A stretch of 64,000 bases of DNA from Lacipirellula parvula (GTDB lineage: Bacteria > Planctomycetota > Planctomycetia > Pirellulales > Lacipirellulaceae). Under the pieces are notes generated by a model. It was not told where the DNA came from and ran no database searches. It was given only the letters and a program-made list of their open reading frames with translations. The stretch is taken from contig NZ_AP021861.1 of NCBI RefSeq assembly GCF_009177095.1, positions 5,810,501-5,874,500 of the forward strand, written 5' to 3'. The position numbers and the translations under genes are program-made. Of the stretch, positions 9,290 to 17,887 are shown in pieces (positions within the stretch are counted from its first letter, which is position 1; each line of letters begins with the position of its first letter).

Positions 9290-9574
9290 GAAACGCGAGC
9301 CGTCCCAATTTCGATTCAATCACTTCTGTATACGCAGGTCGTCCTGCTTCGTGGGAGAGCTTCAGTAAATCGACGGCAGGCCGCAGCATTTAACATCGAC
9401 TCTCGCCAGCGACTTAAGCCGCCTCAAAAATCCAGAGTGCAAGCGGTGAAGCGATGACCTCGGCGATCGAGAATCGCTCGCCGCTGCCGATCAACAGGAA
9501 GGCTTCGCAACGCCTTGCGCACCCGTGGGAAATAAGCGTGCTCATAAGGCGGCGCCAACAGCATTGCACTCAGC

Positions 9575-10561
9575 TCACACGCCGAGTGAATTGCCGTATC
9601 GCTCTCGGATAATTTCTTCGGCCAACTCGAAGCGGCGATTGTACGGCCCATGCACCAGAGCCCAGGCCACGCCTTGGCTGCCTAATTGCTCCGCAAAGCG
9701 AGTGTGCATCCAGTGGCGAATATGTTCGCCGTCGCGAAATCCGTCTTGCACGAAGGGTACGTCAGGAGGCGTAAGCAAGTAGAGATCAACACGGTCAGCG
9801 GCGCCAATGGCATCGACTCGCGCGTCGCGAGCGTGGTAGTACCGTTCGTGCCACGTTCCCGTGGCGAAGGCGTTCGTGTCGCAGACAAGAATGCGGTTGG
9901 CGCTGCGCGCGGCGAGGTTTTCACGGCGTTGCTGTTCTTGAGCGATGTCAACAAACTCGTCGTGGCTCCACGACGGCGGCGGATCGTCGAGCGTGCGGCC
10001 TGCTAATTTTCGCTCCCAGTGCTCGCGGCCATATTCCGGAACCCAAATCGTGTCGAACCGTTCGGCCAACTGCTGGGCGAGCGTTGTTTTGCCGGTCGAT
10101 TCGGCGCCAATCAAGACGACACGTCGCACGAAGTGCGCCCGCACGCATGGTTCGAGCATGTCCCAATGTTTTAGCGGATCGCTGCGGACGGCGGTTGCGG
10201 AGATCGGAAACGCCGTTCGCTCGCGATCAATCATCACGTGCCGTGAGCCCATCAGCCCGGCATAGACGGGCCCGTAGTCCTCGCTCGTGAAGACAACGTC
10301 GGGAGCGCGGCCCAAGTAGCGAATCGTGAAATCAGCCCACTGCTGGCTGTCGTCGTCGAGTTCGTCCGGCACGAGGCGAATGTCGCAGTCAGGGTGAATC
10401 TCCTCTAGCCACGCTTTTCGCAGTTCGCCTGGGATTGTTTGCGACGGGTGGGCGGCGACCATTACGATCAGCTGATCAACCTGTCGGCGCGCCGCCTCGA
10501 TGAGATGCTTGTGACCGCGATGGGGCGGGTAGAACTTGCCCACGATGAAACCGAGCGTCAT
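9575..10561 (-). CDS. nadR: NadR-type bifunctional NMN adenylyltransferase / nicotinamide riboside kinase
   Basis: 328 residues. The N-terminal nucleotidyltransferase has GKFYPPHRGH (8-17) and the late SATAVR (121-126). The C-terminal kinase domain has Walker A GAESTGKTT (152-160). It phosphorylates nicotinamide riboside to NMN and adenylates NMN to NAD. The N-terminal repressor helix-turn-helix of enterobacterial NadR is absent, so it is an enzyme only, and regulation probably falls to the NrtR at the head of the operon. Its start overlaps the pnuC stop (ATGA), placing transporter and kinase in tight coupling, a classic functional pair. It is the last gene of the unit. Confidence 0.93.
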   Translation of the reverse strand: MTLGFIVGKFYPPHRGHKHLIEAARRQVDQLIVMVAAHPSQTIPGELRKAWLEEIHPDCDIRLVPDELDDDSQQWADFTIRYLGRAPDVVFTSEDYGPVYAGLMGSRHVMIDRERTAFPISATAVRSDPLKHWDMLEPCVRAHFVRRVVLIGAESTGKTTLAQQLAERFDTIWVPEYGREHWERKLAGRTLDDPPPSWSHDEFVDIAQEQQRRENLAARSANRILVCDTNAFATGTWHERYYHARDARVDAIGAADRVDLYLLTPPDVPFVQDGFRDGEHIRHWMHTRFAEQLGSQGVAWALVHGPYNRRFELAEEIIRERYGNSLGV

Positions 10562-11241
10562 GGCGAACCGACTCCCACCAGGGGACCGAATTCCGTTTCC
10601 GCCGCCGATTCACGGTGGGTCCGTTGCCACGCCCGCCAGCCCATCACTGCCATCGCGAGGAAAATCGCGTAGAGCAGTGCCGTTAGGTAGAGCTCCTTGT
10701 ACACGTAGAGCGGCACGTAGATCGCATCGACCAGGATCCAGCCGGCCCAACTCTCTAGCCGCTTGCGGTTCAGCAACCACTGCGAAACGAGGCTGAGCGA
10801 TGTCGTGAGGGCGTCCCAAAACGACGCCGATCCGCCCGCATGATGTAGCAGTCTCCACAGCCCTAACGTGCAGCATGCCGCAAAGATGGCGGTGAGCAAC
10901 AGCTCACGGTGCGACGAACGCGAGATCCGCAGCGTTGTGCGATTCGCTCCGCCCCGCAACCAAAGCCGCCACCCGACGACGCCGAGGATAAAGTAGATGA
11001 TCTGCAGCCCCGCGTCGGCAAACAGTCGCGACTGAAAGAAAACGACGCTAAAAGTGGCGACGTTTAAGAGGCCGATTGGAAAGTTCCACACGCTTTCCTT
11101 CACCGTGAGCCAGACGCAAACGGTCCCAGTGACGAAGGAAGCCGCCTCTAACCATGTGGCGCGGCCGAGGAGGGCCATCGTCACGGCGAGCGCCGCCGCC
11201 GCGGCGCCCAGCGCGATCATGGTGAGGGACTCTTTCGACAT
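10558..11241 (-). CDS. pnuC: PnuC nicotinamide riboside transporter
   Basis: 227 residues from the ATG at 11241 (MSKESL); the longer open frame to 11349 lies inside kptA and is not membrane-like. About seven hydrophobic segments are visible. The family features VWLTVKESVWNFPIGLLNV near residue 45-65 and WLLNRKRLESWAGWILVD in the C-terminal half match PnuC, including the W-N and W..W residues of the substrate site. It takes up nicotinamide riboside by facilitated diffusion, trapped by NadR phosphorylation. It follows kptA by 26 nt and overlaps nadR by 4 nt. Confidence 0.93.
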   Translation of the reverse strand: MSKESLTMIALGAAAAALAVTMALLGRATWLEAASFVTGTVCVWLTVKESVWNFPIGLLNVATFSVVFFQSRLFADAGLQIIYFILGVVGWRLWLRGGANRTTLRISRSSHRELLLTAIFAACCTLGLWRLLHHAGGSASFWDALTTSLSLVSQWLLNRKRLESWAGWILVDAIYVPLYVYKELYLTALLYAIFLAMAVMGWRAWQRTHRESAAETEFGPLVGVGSP

Positions 11242-11267
11242 CGTTCGCGAACTCGCTCCGCCTGCTG

Positions 11268-11819
11268 CTAGTGCTCGATGACCGACAGGTATTCCGGCGG
11301 AACGTGGTCGGTGAGCCAGATGTCGTTGCCGGTGACGTAGAACTCGCACCCCGCAGCATTCATCCGTGCGGCGTCGACCGCCAGGAGGACCGGTTTGCCA
11401 TGACGCATCGCTACCTGGATCATCGTCTCTTTGTTCGTCGACAGGTGCACATGATGTCGGTTGCGCTTCATCAAGCCGTCAGCCAAGATCGAATCGAGGT
11501 TGCGCGTCGCCGTTCCATGATACAGTACCGGCGGCGGCGCGGTTGGCTCATAACCGAGATCGACTTCCACAGAATGGCCCTGGCGGGCGCGGATTTGCGA
11601 ACCGTCGGAGCTAAATTCAAACCGCTGCTTCGTACACTCGGCGACGATCGTTTGCAGCATCTCAAGGGCCAGCGCCTTGCCGGCGCGCTCCATCGCGTCG
11701 AGCAGGACAGGCACATCGACCCAGCCCCCCTCTTGCAGTTCCAAGCCGATCGTGTCGGGCCGATGGCGCAACACGTAACTGAGACTCTTGCTGATGGGCT
11801 TTCGTTGTTTCTCGTTCAT
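11268..11819 (-). CDS. kptA: RNA 2'-phosphotransferase (KptA/Tpt1)
   Basis: 183 residues from the ATG at 11819, with AGGA 12 nt upstream; the ORF continues to 11912 but that part overlaps the NUDIX gene. Family blocks in order: SKSLSYVLRHRP, the GGWVDV segment, GHSVEVDL, LYHGTATRNLDSI, HHVHLST and NDIWLTDHVPPEYL. The enzyme removes an internal RNA 2'-phosphate using NAD, releasing nicotinamide and ADP-ribose 1''-2''-cyclic phosphate. In bacteria its RNA substrate is unclear. Lying inside an NAD salvage operon, it is a consumer of the operon's product, and its nicotinamide by-product is the PncA substrate. Confidence 0.93.
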   Translation of the reverse strand: MNEKQRKPISKSLSYVLRHRPDTIGLELQEGGWVDVPVLLDAMERAGKALALEMLQTIVAECTKQRFEFSSDGSQIRARQGHSVEVDLGYEPTAPPPVLYHGTATRNLDSILADGLMKRNRHHVHLSTNKETMIQVAMRHGKPVLLAVDAARMNAAGCEFYVTGNDIWLTDHVPPEYLSVIEH

Positions 11820-11845
11820 TGTTCGTATCCTATGGTTACTTCTAA

Positions 11846-12400
11846 TCATTTTTGTTTGTATTGATTGCCGCGCGCCTGTCGCGCCTCTTGAGCGGCGAAC
11901 ACCCCGGCCCATAGCTTGAGATCAACAGCCGCGCCGTGCGCCGCCAGCCACTCGGCGACATTGGCGAGCGGCGGCTCGTGGATCGTGATCGATTCCGTCC
12001 CGTCGCCGCCGCCAGCTTCGACCTTCTGCAAGCCTTCCGCGAGGAACAGAACGATCGACTCGTCGGTCAGGCCGGGCGAGGAATAACCGACGCCCAGTTC
12101 AGTCCACCTTGACGCCGCGTAGCCGGTTTCTTCCAGCAGTTCGCGTTGCGCAGCGAGCAGTAGCGATTCTCCCTCTTGCCCCGAAATATCGCCCGCCAGG
12201 CCTGCAGGCAGTTCAACCACCTTCCGACCGACCGGCGGGCGAAACTGCTCGACCAAGACGACTCGCTCGTCATCGGTGATGGCCACAATGCCGACCGCCG
12301 GGCGTCGCGTGTTGCGCGAGACGAACTCCCAGCCATGGCGTCCGAACATCGTGATGTGGCGGCCGGCGTAGAGAGTCTGCGGCGTCGATTCGTGCGACAT
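11846..12400 (-). CDS. NUDIX hydrolase, probable ADP-ribose pyrophosphatase
   Basis: 184 residues; ATG with AGGA 8 nt upstream. EQFRPPVG (51-58) and ELPAGL (63-68) are typical of the ADP-sugar/ADP-ribose diphosphatase branch, and the Nudix box ends RELLEETGY (86-94) with the metal-binding glutamates intact. The likely reaction is ADP-ribose to AMP plus ribose 5-phosphate, which would dispose of the product of the DraG-like enzyme two genes upstream and lower the probable NrtR effector. It lies 63 nt after pncA and 26 nt before kptA. Exact substrate specificity is inferred from family and context. Confidence 0.87.
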   Translation of the reverse strand: MSHESTPQTLYAGRHITMFGRHGWEFVSRNTRRPAVGIVAITDDERVVLVEQFRPPVGRKVVELPAGLAGDISGQEGESLLLAAQRELLEETGYAASRWTELGVGYSSPGLTDESIVLFLAEGLQKVEAGGGDGTESITIHEPPLANVAEWLAAHGAAVDLKLWAGVFAAQEARQARGNQYKQK

Positions 12401-12463
12401 AGTTAAAGTCCTGCGATTGGCAACAGCAATTCAGTGGAGTTCACATTGTCTTTGGATCAATTT

Positions 12464-13060
12464 TCATCTTATCTCCACCCCAGCGTCGCGCATCGCCTCA
12501 ATCGCCCGCGCGCAGTCCCCAGGCTGCAAATCGACGCCCCGCACGGCGTGCTGAAGCAGGACGACGCGAAAACCGAGGTCGATTGCATCAAGCGCCGTCG
12601 CCTTGACGCAATAGTCGGTCGCGAGACCTGCAACGTGAACTTCATCGACGCCACGGCTGCGTAGGTACTCGGCCAATCCGGTCGAACGCCGCCGCGCGTT
12701 GTCGAAGAACGCACTGTAACTGTCGACCGTTGGATCGGTTCCTTTCCGAACGACATGGTGAATGTCGGCGTGGTTCAGCTCATTCGACAATTCGGCGCCA
12801 TGCTCGCCTTGCACGCAATGCGTTGGCCACAGCACTTGGTCGAGATCGCCGAGGCGGACCACGTCGCCGACGCCGCGCCGCGGGTGCTCGGCAGCGAACG
12901 ATCCGTGATCCGGCGGATGCCAGTCCTGTGTGGCAACCACTAGCTCGTATTGCGGAATCAAGAGATTCACGGCGTTGATCACTTCGTCGCCGCGCGGCAC
13001 AGCCAGTGCGCCGCCCGGCAGGAAGTCGTTTTGCACGTCAATGATGAGCAGTGCTTTCAT
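12464..13060 (-). CDS. pncA: Nicotinamidase / pyrazinamidase
   Basis: 198 residues from ATG 13060; a GTG at 13072, directly after the draG stop, would add four residues. The catalytic triad is visible: Asp in LLIIDVQNDFLPGGAL, Lys in VRKGTDP, Cys in GLATDYCVKATA. Metal-binding residues appear in QDWHPPDHGSFA. The enzyme deamidates nicotinamide to nicotinate, the first step of Preiss-Handler salvage, and supplies PncB encoded in the second transcription unit. It recaptures nicotinamide produced by KptA and other NAD-consuming reactions. The gap to draG is 12 nt. Confidence 0.95.
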   Translation of the reverse strand: MKALLIIDVQNDFLPGGALAVPRGDEVINAVNLLIPQYELVVATQDWHPPDHGSFAAEHPRRGVGDVVRLGDLDQVLWPTHCVQGEHGAELSNELNHADIHHVVRKGTDPTVDSYSAFFDNARRRSTGLAEYLRSRGVDEVHVAGLATDYCVKATALDAIDLGFRVVLLQHAVRGVDLQPGDCARAIEAMRDAGVEIR

Positions 13061-13072
13061 ATAGCAATTCAC

Positions 13073-14125
13073 CTAGTAAGGTGGGAGCAGACGACGCAGG
13101 GCGAGCTCAATAACGACGGCGGCCACGACAAGGTTTCGTCCCAGCGTCGCCGTCCATCGCAGCGACGGAGTTTGCGCCGGAGAGTGAGAAGCGGCTGCTT
13201 CGTCAAGCGAGCGTGCGAGCGTCGCCATCCACTCCGTAGTTCGCGGCCACTCGCTCAACCGTGCCACCCAATCTCCCGGCACACCCTCGACGCCGATGTT
13301 CGCACCGCAGATAGCGCCCGCAATCGACGCTACCGAATCAGTATCACCCCCTAGTAGTACGGCATTCGTCACGCAGGCCCGCATGTCCGTTGGCGAACTC
13401 GCCCAACAGTAGAGGGCCGCCGGGACCGATTGATTGACATATCCCGTGACGCCTCCGATCCAATCTTGCGAGTCGGCAAATTCCTGCGGCGACTCTCCTC
13501 GTTCCAGCGCTGCGACAGCATTCGCAATGCGGCGACGAAGCTCATCGCCGGTCGCGTCTTGCGACGCTGCGTGCAGCAATTCCAACGGCGTCTGCTGGTT
13601 CCCGTCAATCGTCAAACGGGCGGCCCGCGCCACCAGCAGTGCACCCTCTTCAGCTCTGGGATCTGTGTGCGTCAATCGAGTCGAACATCGGTTCAGTGCA
13701 ATCAGCGCCTCTGTGCTGCTCGCCACGACGCCCAATATCGCCGAACGCATGGCCGGACCGTTGCCCGCACTGCGAACGCCGCTGTGAGCGGGACCGAATC
13801 CGACCAACAGCCGAAGGCATGCCTTGAGCGTCGCAAAGCCAACTCCCACCGGCGCCGTCGCAATCCATCGCTTTAGTTGCTGCGCGAATTCTCGCTCGAA
13901 CTCCTGTGGTTGGCAGCCAGTTCGCGCCAATGAATAGGCTGCTAGCAGCGTGTGCTCGGTGTCGTCGCTGCAAAACCCCTTGCCGAAAATCAATTCCGGC
14001 CGCACCGCGTCGACGCCGTAAAGCCGCGCCGCGCGCCGTCTCGAGAGTCCCTCGCGCCGCAGTCCCGCGGCGTCGCCAACAGCGGCGCCGAGGATGCAAC
14101 CCAAGATGTGCGAGTAGCGGTCCAT
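13073..14125 (-). CDS. ADP-ribosylglycohydrolase (DraG-like) family protein
   Basis: 350 residues from the ATG at 14125, two nt after the nrtR stop. The DraG-family metal sites are present: GAAVGDAAG (13-21), CSDDTEHTL (52-60) and GGDTDSVASIAGAICGA near residue 260. Such enzymes remove ADP-ribose from modified proteins, or act on related ADP-ribosyl compounds, using two Mg or Mn ions. A short hydrophobic C-terminus (LVVAAVVIELALRRLL) is unusual and might touch the membrane. Its place just after nrtR suggests the operon handles ADP-ribose release as well as NAD rebuilding. The target is unknown. Confidence 0.87.
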   Translation of the reverse strand: MDRYSHILGCILGAAVGDAAGLRREGLSRRRAARLYGVDAVRPELIFGKGFCSDDTEHTLLAAYSLARTGCQPQEFEREFAQQLKRWIATAPVGVGFATLKACLRLLVGFGPAHSGVRSAGNGPAMRSAILGVVASSTEALIALNRCSTRLTHTDPRAEEGALLVARAARLTIDGNQQTPLELLHAASQDATGDELRRRIANAVAALERGESPQEFADSQDWIGGVTGYVNQSVPAALYCWASSPTDMRACVTNAVLLGGDTDSVASIAGAICGANIGVEGVPGDWVARLSEWPRTTEWMATLARSLDEAAASHSPAQTPSLRWTATLGRNLVVAAVVIELALRRLLPPY

Positions 14126-14127
14126 GA

Positions 14128-14817
14128 TCAAATCTCGAAGTGAAGCCCCTGCTTCATCAGTCGGTCGTACTTGCGTTTATCGAACCGGTAAAGCCGCGCC
14201 GCGCGGTGAGCGACGTCTTTCTCAATCTCGCCCGTCTCTTTGACGAACTCCATCGCCAGCACCTTCTTGCGGAAGTTGCGTTTGTCGAGTTCGCGGTCGA
14301 GGATCAACTCGTAAAGACGTTGCAACTGAGTGAGAGTGAATCGCTCGGGCAGGAGTTCAAAGCCAATCGGCTGGTAGCTCACCTTGTTGCGCAGCCGTTC
14401 GACCGCTGTCTTCAGGATGTCGGCATGGTCGAACGCCAGTTTCGGTAGGTCGCTCAAACTGAACCAGGCGGCGTTGCGAGCGTCGGTGCTGGCCCGAACC
14501 GAGTGCCCGGCGAGATTCACTAACGCATAGAACGCCACCGTGACGACCCGTTCGCGCGGGTCACGCGCGACTTGCCCGAACGTGTAGAGCTGTTCGAGGT
14601 AAATGTCGTGCAATCCCGTTTCTTCGTGGAGCTCGCGGCGGGCCGCTTCGTCAAGCGTTTCGTCAACGCGGACGAAGCCGCCAGGAAGCGCCCAAGCGCC
14701 GGCAAACGGCTGAAGGTCGCGTTCGATGAGCATCACCTTCAGTTCGTCGTCGTCGAGAGCGAAGACGACGATGTCGACCGTGAGCGCTGGACGCGCAAAC
14801 TCGTAGGTATGGGTCAT
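14128..14817 (-). CDS. nrtR: NrtR-type Nudix transcriptional regulator of NAD metabolism
   Basis: 229 residues. The ATG is preceded by AGGAGG at a 5-nt spacing. The N-terminal Nudix domain (~10-140) has an intact G-x5-E-x7-RELHEETGL box (47-69). The C-terminal ~80 residues ([21 protein letters not shown], then KRNFRKKVL) are the winged-helix part of NrtR proteins. NrtR represses NAD salvage genes and is released by ADP-ribose in characterised members. Every other gene of this unit is linked to NAD, and palindromes fitting an NrtR site overlap the promoters here and upstream of pncB. A plain NUDIX hydrolase is the alternative, but the C-terminal domain and context argue for the regulator. Confidence 0.92.
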   Translation of the reverse strand: MTHTYEFARPALTVDIVVFALDDDELKVMLIERDLQPFAGAWALPGGFVRVDETLDEAARRELHEETGLHDIYLEQLYTFGQVARDPRERVVTVAFYALVNLAGHSVRASTDARNAAWFSLSDLPKLAFDHADILKTAVERLRNKVSYQPIGFELLPERFTLTQLQRLYELILDRELDKRNFRKKVLAMEFVKETGEIEKDVAHRAARLYRFDKRKYDRLMKQGLHFEI

Positions 14818-14837
14818 CGTCGCCTCCTGAAGCTTTC

Positions 14838-14858
14838 TTATTGTCTCATCGACACTAT
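14838..14858. promoter_or_regulatory. nrtR: Candidate NrtR operator 1 (proximal to nrtR)
   Basis: 21-bp imperfect dyad TTATTGT-N7-ACACTAT, centred at 14848. It shares the ACACTAT half-site with the pncB operator and covers the region just downstream of the -10 box. Its centre is 22 bp from the stronger site, about two helical turns. Confidence 0.6.
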
Positions 14859-14885
14859 TTTGGTGTTTTATTTACACTAAGTCAA
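14857..14885 (-). promoter_or_regulatory. nrtR: Candidate promoter of the nrtR operon
   Basis: On the minus strand TTGACT (14885-14880) and CAAAAT (14862-14857) are separated by 17 bp. The -35 box matches the sigma-70 consensus at five of six positions and the -10 box at four of six. The spacer is almost exactly filled by operator 2, so a bound repressor would block RNA polymerase directly. Confidence 0.55.
14860..14880. promoter_or_regulatory. nrtR: Candidate NrtR operator 2
   Basis: 21-bp dyad TTGGTGT-N7-ACACTAA, centred at 14870, with six of seven half-site positions complementary. The same half-sites in the same arrangement occur upstream of pncB, 4.5 kb away. It sits between the -35 and -10 boxes of the nrtR promoter. 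Confidence 0.72.
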
Positions 14886-14969
14886 GCGAGGAGATAGAGA
14901 CGTTAGGTTCAGGCTTGAGTAGTCGAGTTCCGAAGAATAATCGAAAGAGTGTCTGCTCGGCTGCTGCCG

Positions 14970-16955
14970 CTACCTGCCAGCGTCGAGCTCGCGCAGTTCT
15001 CGCCGGAATCCGCCCGATAGGATTGGAAAGCGGCACCATGTCTTCGGGTCGAGATTCTTATCATCGACATGGAACGACGGCGCGTAGCGTTCACGCTTCC
15101 ACTGATTGCGGCACCACAGCTCGAAGAAACGCCGGATCCAGATCACGAGCTGCGGCTGGGCATATTGGGTAAACTCTGCCGCAACGAACGCCAGCACCTC
15201 GCCTGGCGAGCGTTTTTCCCCGATCGCTTGGTGCTCGATCGCATCAAGCAGATCGTACGGCATCAGGTCGGTTTCGTCGGTTTGCGATTGCTCGGCAGGG
15301 CGCAGCTCCGCCGTCGGCCGCAGTGCATTGACGACCGCCAGTTCAGGGAGGGGGCCAATTCCCACGGGGCCTTGTACCTCGAGCCAACGAAGCCAGCGCC
15401 GCAGGAATGCCTTATCGATGCCGGCGATCGGGCTGATGCCTCCGCACGTATCGCCATCCATCGTGGCGTAGCCGACGGCCGCCTCGGAGCGGTTGCTCGT
15501 CGCCAGCAGCAGCGCGTTGTTCACGTTGGCCAGCATCCAGACCGACGGGCCTCGCGCGCGAGCCTGAATGTTCTGCAGCGTCACGTCGTCGGTGCTCCAC
15601 TGGAGCTGCCGGCCAAGCGCCGCTTCGACTTTCGAGCGATAGCTCTGGCAGACATCGTCGACATCGAGTTCGTAGTGCGTGGCGCCAATCGCCTTCGCGA
15701 TGGCGGCGGCGGCGGAAAGCGTGATCGCGGAGCTTTGCCGCGTCGACTGATACGCGGTCGTGAGCAACCGACCCACGAGCGCGGCGGCGTCAATCTCTGC
15801 AGAAATTTGGCTTCTATCGATGCCGAGCAACATCGCGAAGCGCTCGCCGCCAAACTCCTCGAGTCCCAGCCGCACCATGATCGCCACCAGCGCCGCCACA
15901 GCCGCCGAATCGGCCCCGCCGCTAAGCGAGACGACGAATCCCTTGGCCCGGCTTTTGCGAAGATAGTCGAATAGCCCCAGCGTGATCGCGCGAGTGAACT
16001 CCTCTTCTTGCGACGATTCCGCCGCCTCCCAAGCGGCCGCTCGACTCACCCGCACCTCCGGCGCCGCGTTGTTAAAGGAGAAATCGACCGCAACTGCCGG
16101 CTCCGCGTTCAATTCGACCGCCGGCTGAAAGCTGGCCGATTGCGCGCGTCGCATGCGAAGCGCGTCGACGTCGACGACCGCGTCGATCACGCTTACCGGG
16201 GCCATCGTCAACCGCGGCCCGCTGACAAGCAGTTCTCCGCTGGCGGCGATGAGCGTATGGCCGTCGTAAATGACGCGGCCCGCCTCGTTGCCCGCCAGGT
16301 TGCTGTAAACGTAGCCGACGCCGAACGTCCGCGACGATTCGACCACGAGCTGCCGCCGCGTCGCGTGCTTGCCAAAGGCAAAGTGGCTGGCACTCGGATT
16401 CAAAATTAGATCGACGCCGCGCCGCATTAAATGATCGGCGGGACGATCGGCCACCCAGGCGTCTTCGCAGATTTCAAAGCCGATGCGGACGCCGTCGACT
16501 TCGAACAACATCTCGCCGACGCGACACTCCTCGCCCGCGAGACGCATCGTCGCCGACTGCCCCGCCGGCCAAGGCTTGAACCACCGCGGCTCGTAGTGCA
16601 ACCCGTCGCCGGCGAGGCGTTGCTTCGCGGCGACGCCGACCAAGCGGCCATCGACAACCAGCGCGGAGCCATTGAACAAGGCCCCGCCGTAGAGCAGCGG
16701 TAAGCCAATCGAAACCGCCATCCCGTGAGTTTCGCCCAGCAACTCGCTGAGCACCTGCTCGGCCATCATCGCGACGGCGTGCGAAAAGAACGCGTCCTCG
16801 CAGCCGTAGCCGGTGATGCACAACTCCGGCAAGCAGAGGATCTGAACTTCGCGCTCTCTGGCGATTGCGATCGCGCGACGAATGTTATCGGCATTGCCAT
16901 CCCAATCGAGCGGCGTCTGGTTGAGCGCAGCGGCAGCGACGCGCAGCAGTTTCAT
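14970..16955 (-). CDS. nadE: Glutamine-dependent NAD synthetase
   Basis: 661 residues from ATG 16955, with GGAGGAG just upstream; the ORF's extension to 17153 is inside the Prs gene. The N-terminal nitrilase-fold glutaminase has the Glu44 (LPELCITGYG), Lys111 (AAKQRL), Cys163 (FEICEDAW) triad. The C-terminal ATP pyrophosphatase has SGGADS (345-350). It converts nicotinate adenine dinucleotide to NAD with glutamine as nitrogen donor. Its start overlaps the Prs stop (ATGA). It is the last gene of the pncB-prs-nadE unit. NadD, which would make its substrate from nicotinate mononucleotide, is not in the window. Confidence 0.95.
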   Translation of the reverse strand: MKLLRVAAAALNQTPLDWDGNADNIRRAIAIAREREVQILCLPELCITGYGCEDAFFSHAVAMMAEQVLSELLGETHGMAVSIGLPLLYGGALFNGSALVVDGRLVGVAAKQRLAGDGLHYEPRWFKPWPAGQSATMRLAGEECRVGEMLFEVDGVRIGFEICEDAWVADRPADHLMRRGVDLILNPSASHFAFGKHATRRQLVVESSRTFGVGYVYSNLAGNEAGRVIYDGHTLIAASGELLVSGPRLTMAPVSVIDAVVDVDALRMRRAQSASFQPAVELNAEPAVAVDFSFNNAAPEVRVSRAAAWEAAESSQEEEFTRAITLGLFDYLRKSRAKGFVVSLSGGADSAAVAALVAIMVRLGLEEFGGERFAMLLGIDRSQISAEIDAAALVGRLLTTAYQSTRQSSAITLSAAAAIAKAIGATHYELDVDDVCQSYRSKVEAALGRQLQWSTDDVTLQNIQARARGPSVWMLANVNNALLLATSNRSEAAVGYATMDGDTCGGISPIAGIDKAFLRRWLRWLEVQGPVGIGPLPELAVVNALRPTAELRPAEQSQTDETDLMPYDLLDAIEHQAIGEKRSPGEVLAFVAAEFTQYAQPQLVIWIRRFFELWCRNQWKRERYAPSFHVDDKNLDPKTWCRFPILSGGFRRELRELDAGR

Positions 16956-17887
16956 CGTTCTCCTCCGTCGACATGCCGCAGCGGCGCAGCGAATTCGCCG
17001 GCAATCGAACGCACCGTGAGAAACACCGAGTTTGCTTGTGCAAGCTTCGACGCCCGCGGATGGCTGTTCGTGGCGATGACGTGCGAAATGACGCCGCTGC
17101 GACGAATCTCCGCCAACGCATCGCCGGAGAATAGGCCGTGCGTCGTCACGCAAGCGACGCCGCTGGCGCCAGCGCGATGGTACGCCTCCGCCGCGATCAG
17201 CAGCGACCGTCCTGAGCGAATCATGTCGTCGTAGATGACGACTTGCCGCCCCTCGACGTCAGCGTTCATCGCGGTAACCACCGGATGGCCGTCGGCGAGC
17301 CGCTTCTTGAACACAAAACTCGCCGGCACGCCAATCTCGTTCGCCAGCGATTCGACCCACTTCGCACGACCGGCGTCGGTGCTCGCGAGAACGAAGCGTT
17401 CGCCGCCGAGCTGCTTGATCGCCGCCGTCACCGTCGGCTTGCCGTACACATGCACCGCCCGCAAACCGTTCTCGAAGTAATACTGAATCCCCTCGGCATG
17501 CAGGTCCAATAGGAGTAGACGATTTCCCGCACACGCGCGAGGAATGGAAGACAAAAGCTGGGCACGCGTTTTGGCCTTCACGATCTCGCCAGGACGGACG
17601 GCGCGATCCATCGTCGCGTAGCCGTAGTAGGGCGCCACGATCGTCAGCGAGCGCGCTCCCTCGTGCACGAGCCCCGACGCCAGGTCGAACAGTTCCAGCG
17701 TCTCTGTTTCCGAAATCGTTCCGCCGACTAGCACGACGTTCCGGTCGCATACATCTGACGCGATGCGGTGATAGAACTCGACGTCGTCGAACGTCTTCCG
17801 CTCGATGACGCCGATCTCGCCTCCCGTGATTCCCGCTAGCTCGTCACGAAGATACTCGTAGCTGGCCGTTGCGAAGAGTTGCATCAT
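16952..17887 (-). CDS. Ribose-phosphate pyrophosphokinase homologue
   Basis: 311 residues from the ATG at 17887 (ATGATG; 17884 is equally possible), overlapping the pncB stop. The phosphoribosyltransferase-fold PRPP synthetase pattern is clear: [15 protein letters not shown] (87-101), [13 protein letters not shown] (126-138) and [13 protein letters not shown] (216-228). The last loop differs from the common DDMIDTxGT. The simplest role is making PRPP for PncB next door. The distinct loop and basic residues leave open another pyrophosphoryl acceptor, as in the phage PRPP-synthetase-like enzyme that pyrophosphorylates ADP-ribose for NAD rebuilding. Which is right cannot be read from sequence. 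Confidence 0.85.
   Translation of the reverse strand: MMQLFATASYEYLRDELAGITGGEIGVIERKTFDDVEFYHRIASDVCDRNVVLVGGTISETETLELFDLASGLVHEGARSLTIVAPYYGYATMDRAVRPGEIVKAKTRAQLLSSIPRACAGNRLLLLDLHAEGIQYYFENGLRAVHVYGKPTVTAAIKQLGGERFVLASTDAGRAKWVESLANEIGVPASFVFKKRLADGHPVVTAMNADVEGRQVVIYDDMIRSGRSLLIAAEAYHRAGASGVACVTTHGLFSGDALAEIRRSGVISHVIATNSHPRASKLAQANSVFLTVRSIAGEFAAPLRHVDGGER

Noticed and set aside
9424-9651. Short minus-strand frame overlapping the end of nadR
   Set aside because: Overlaps nadR by 77 bp and has no start signal. A second frame there also reads protein-like, which could mean a decayed gene, but I cannot identify it.
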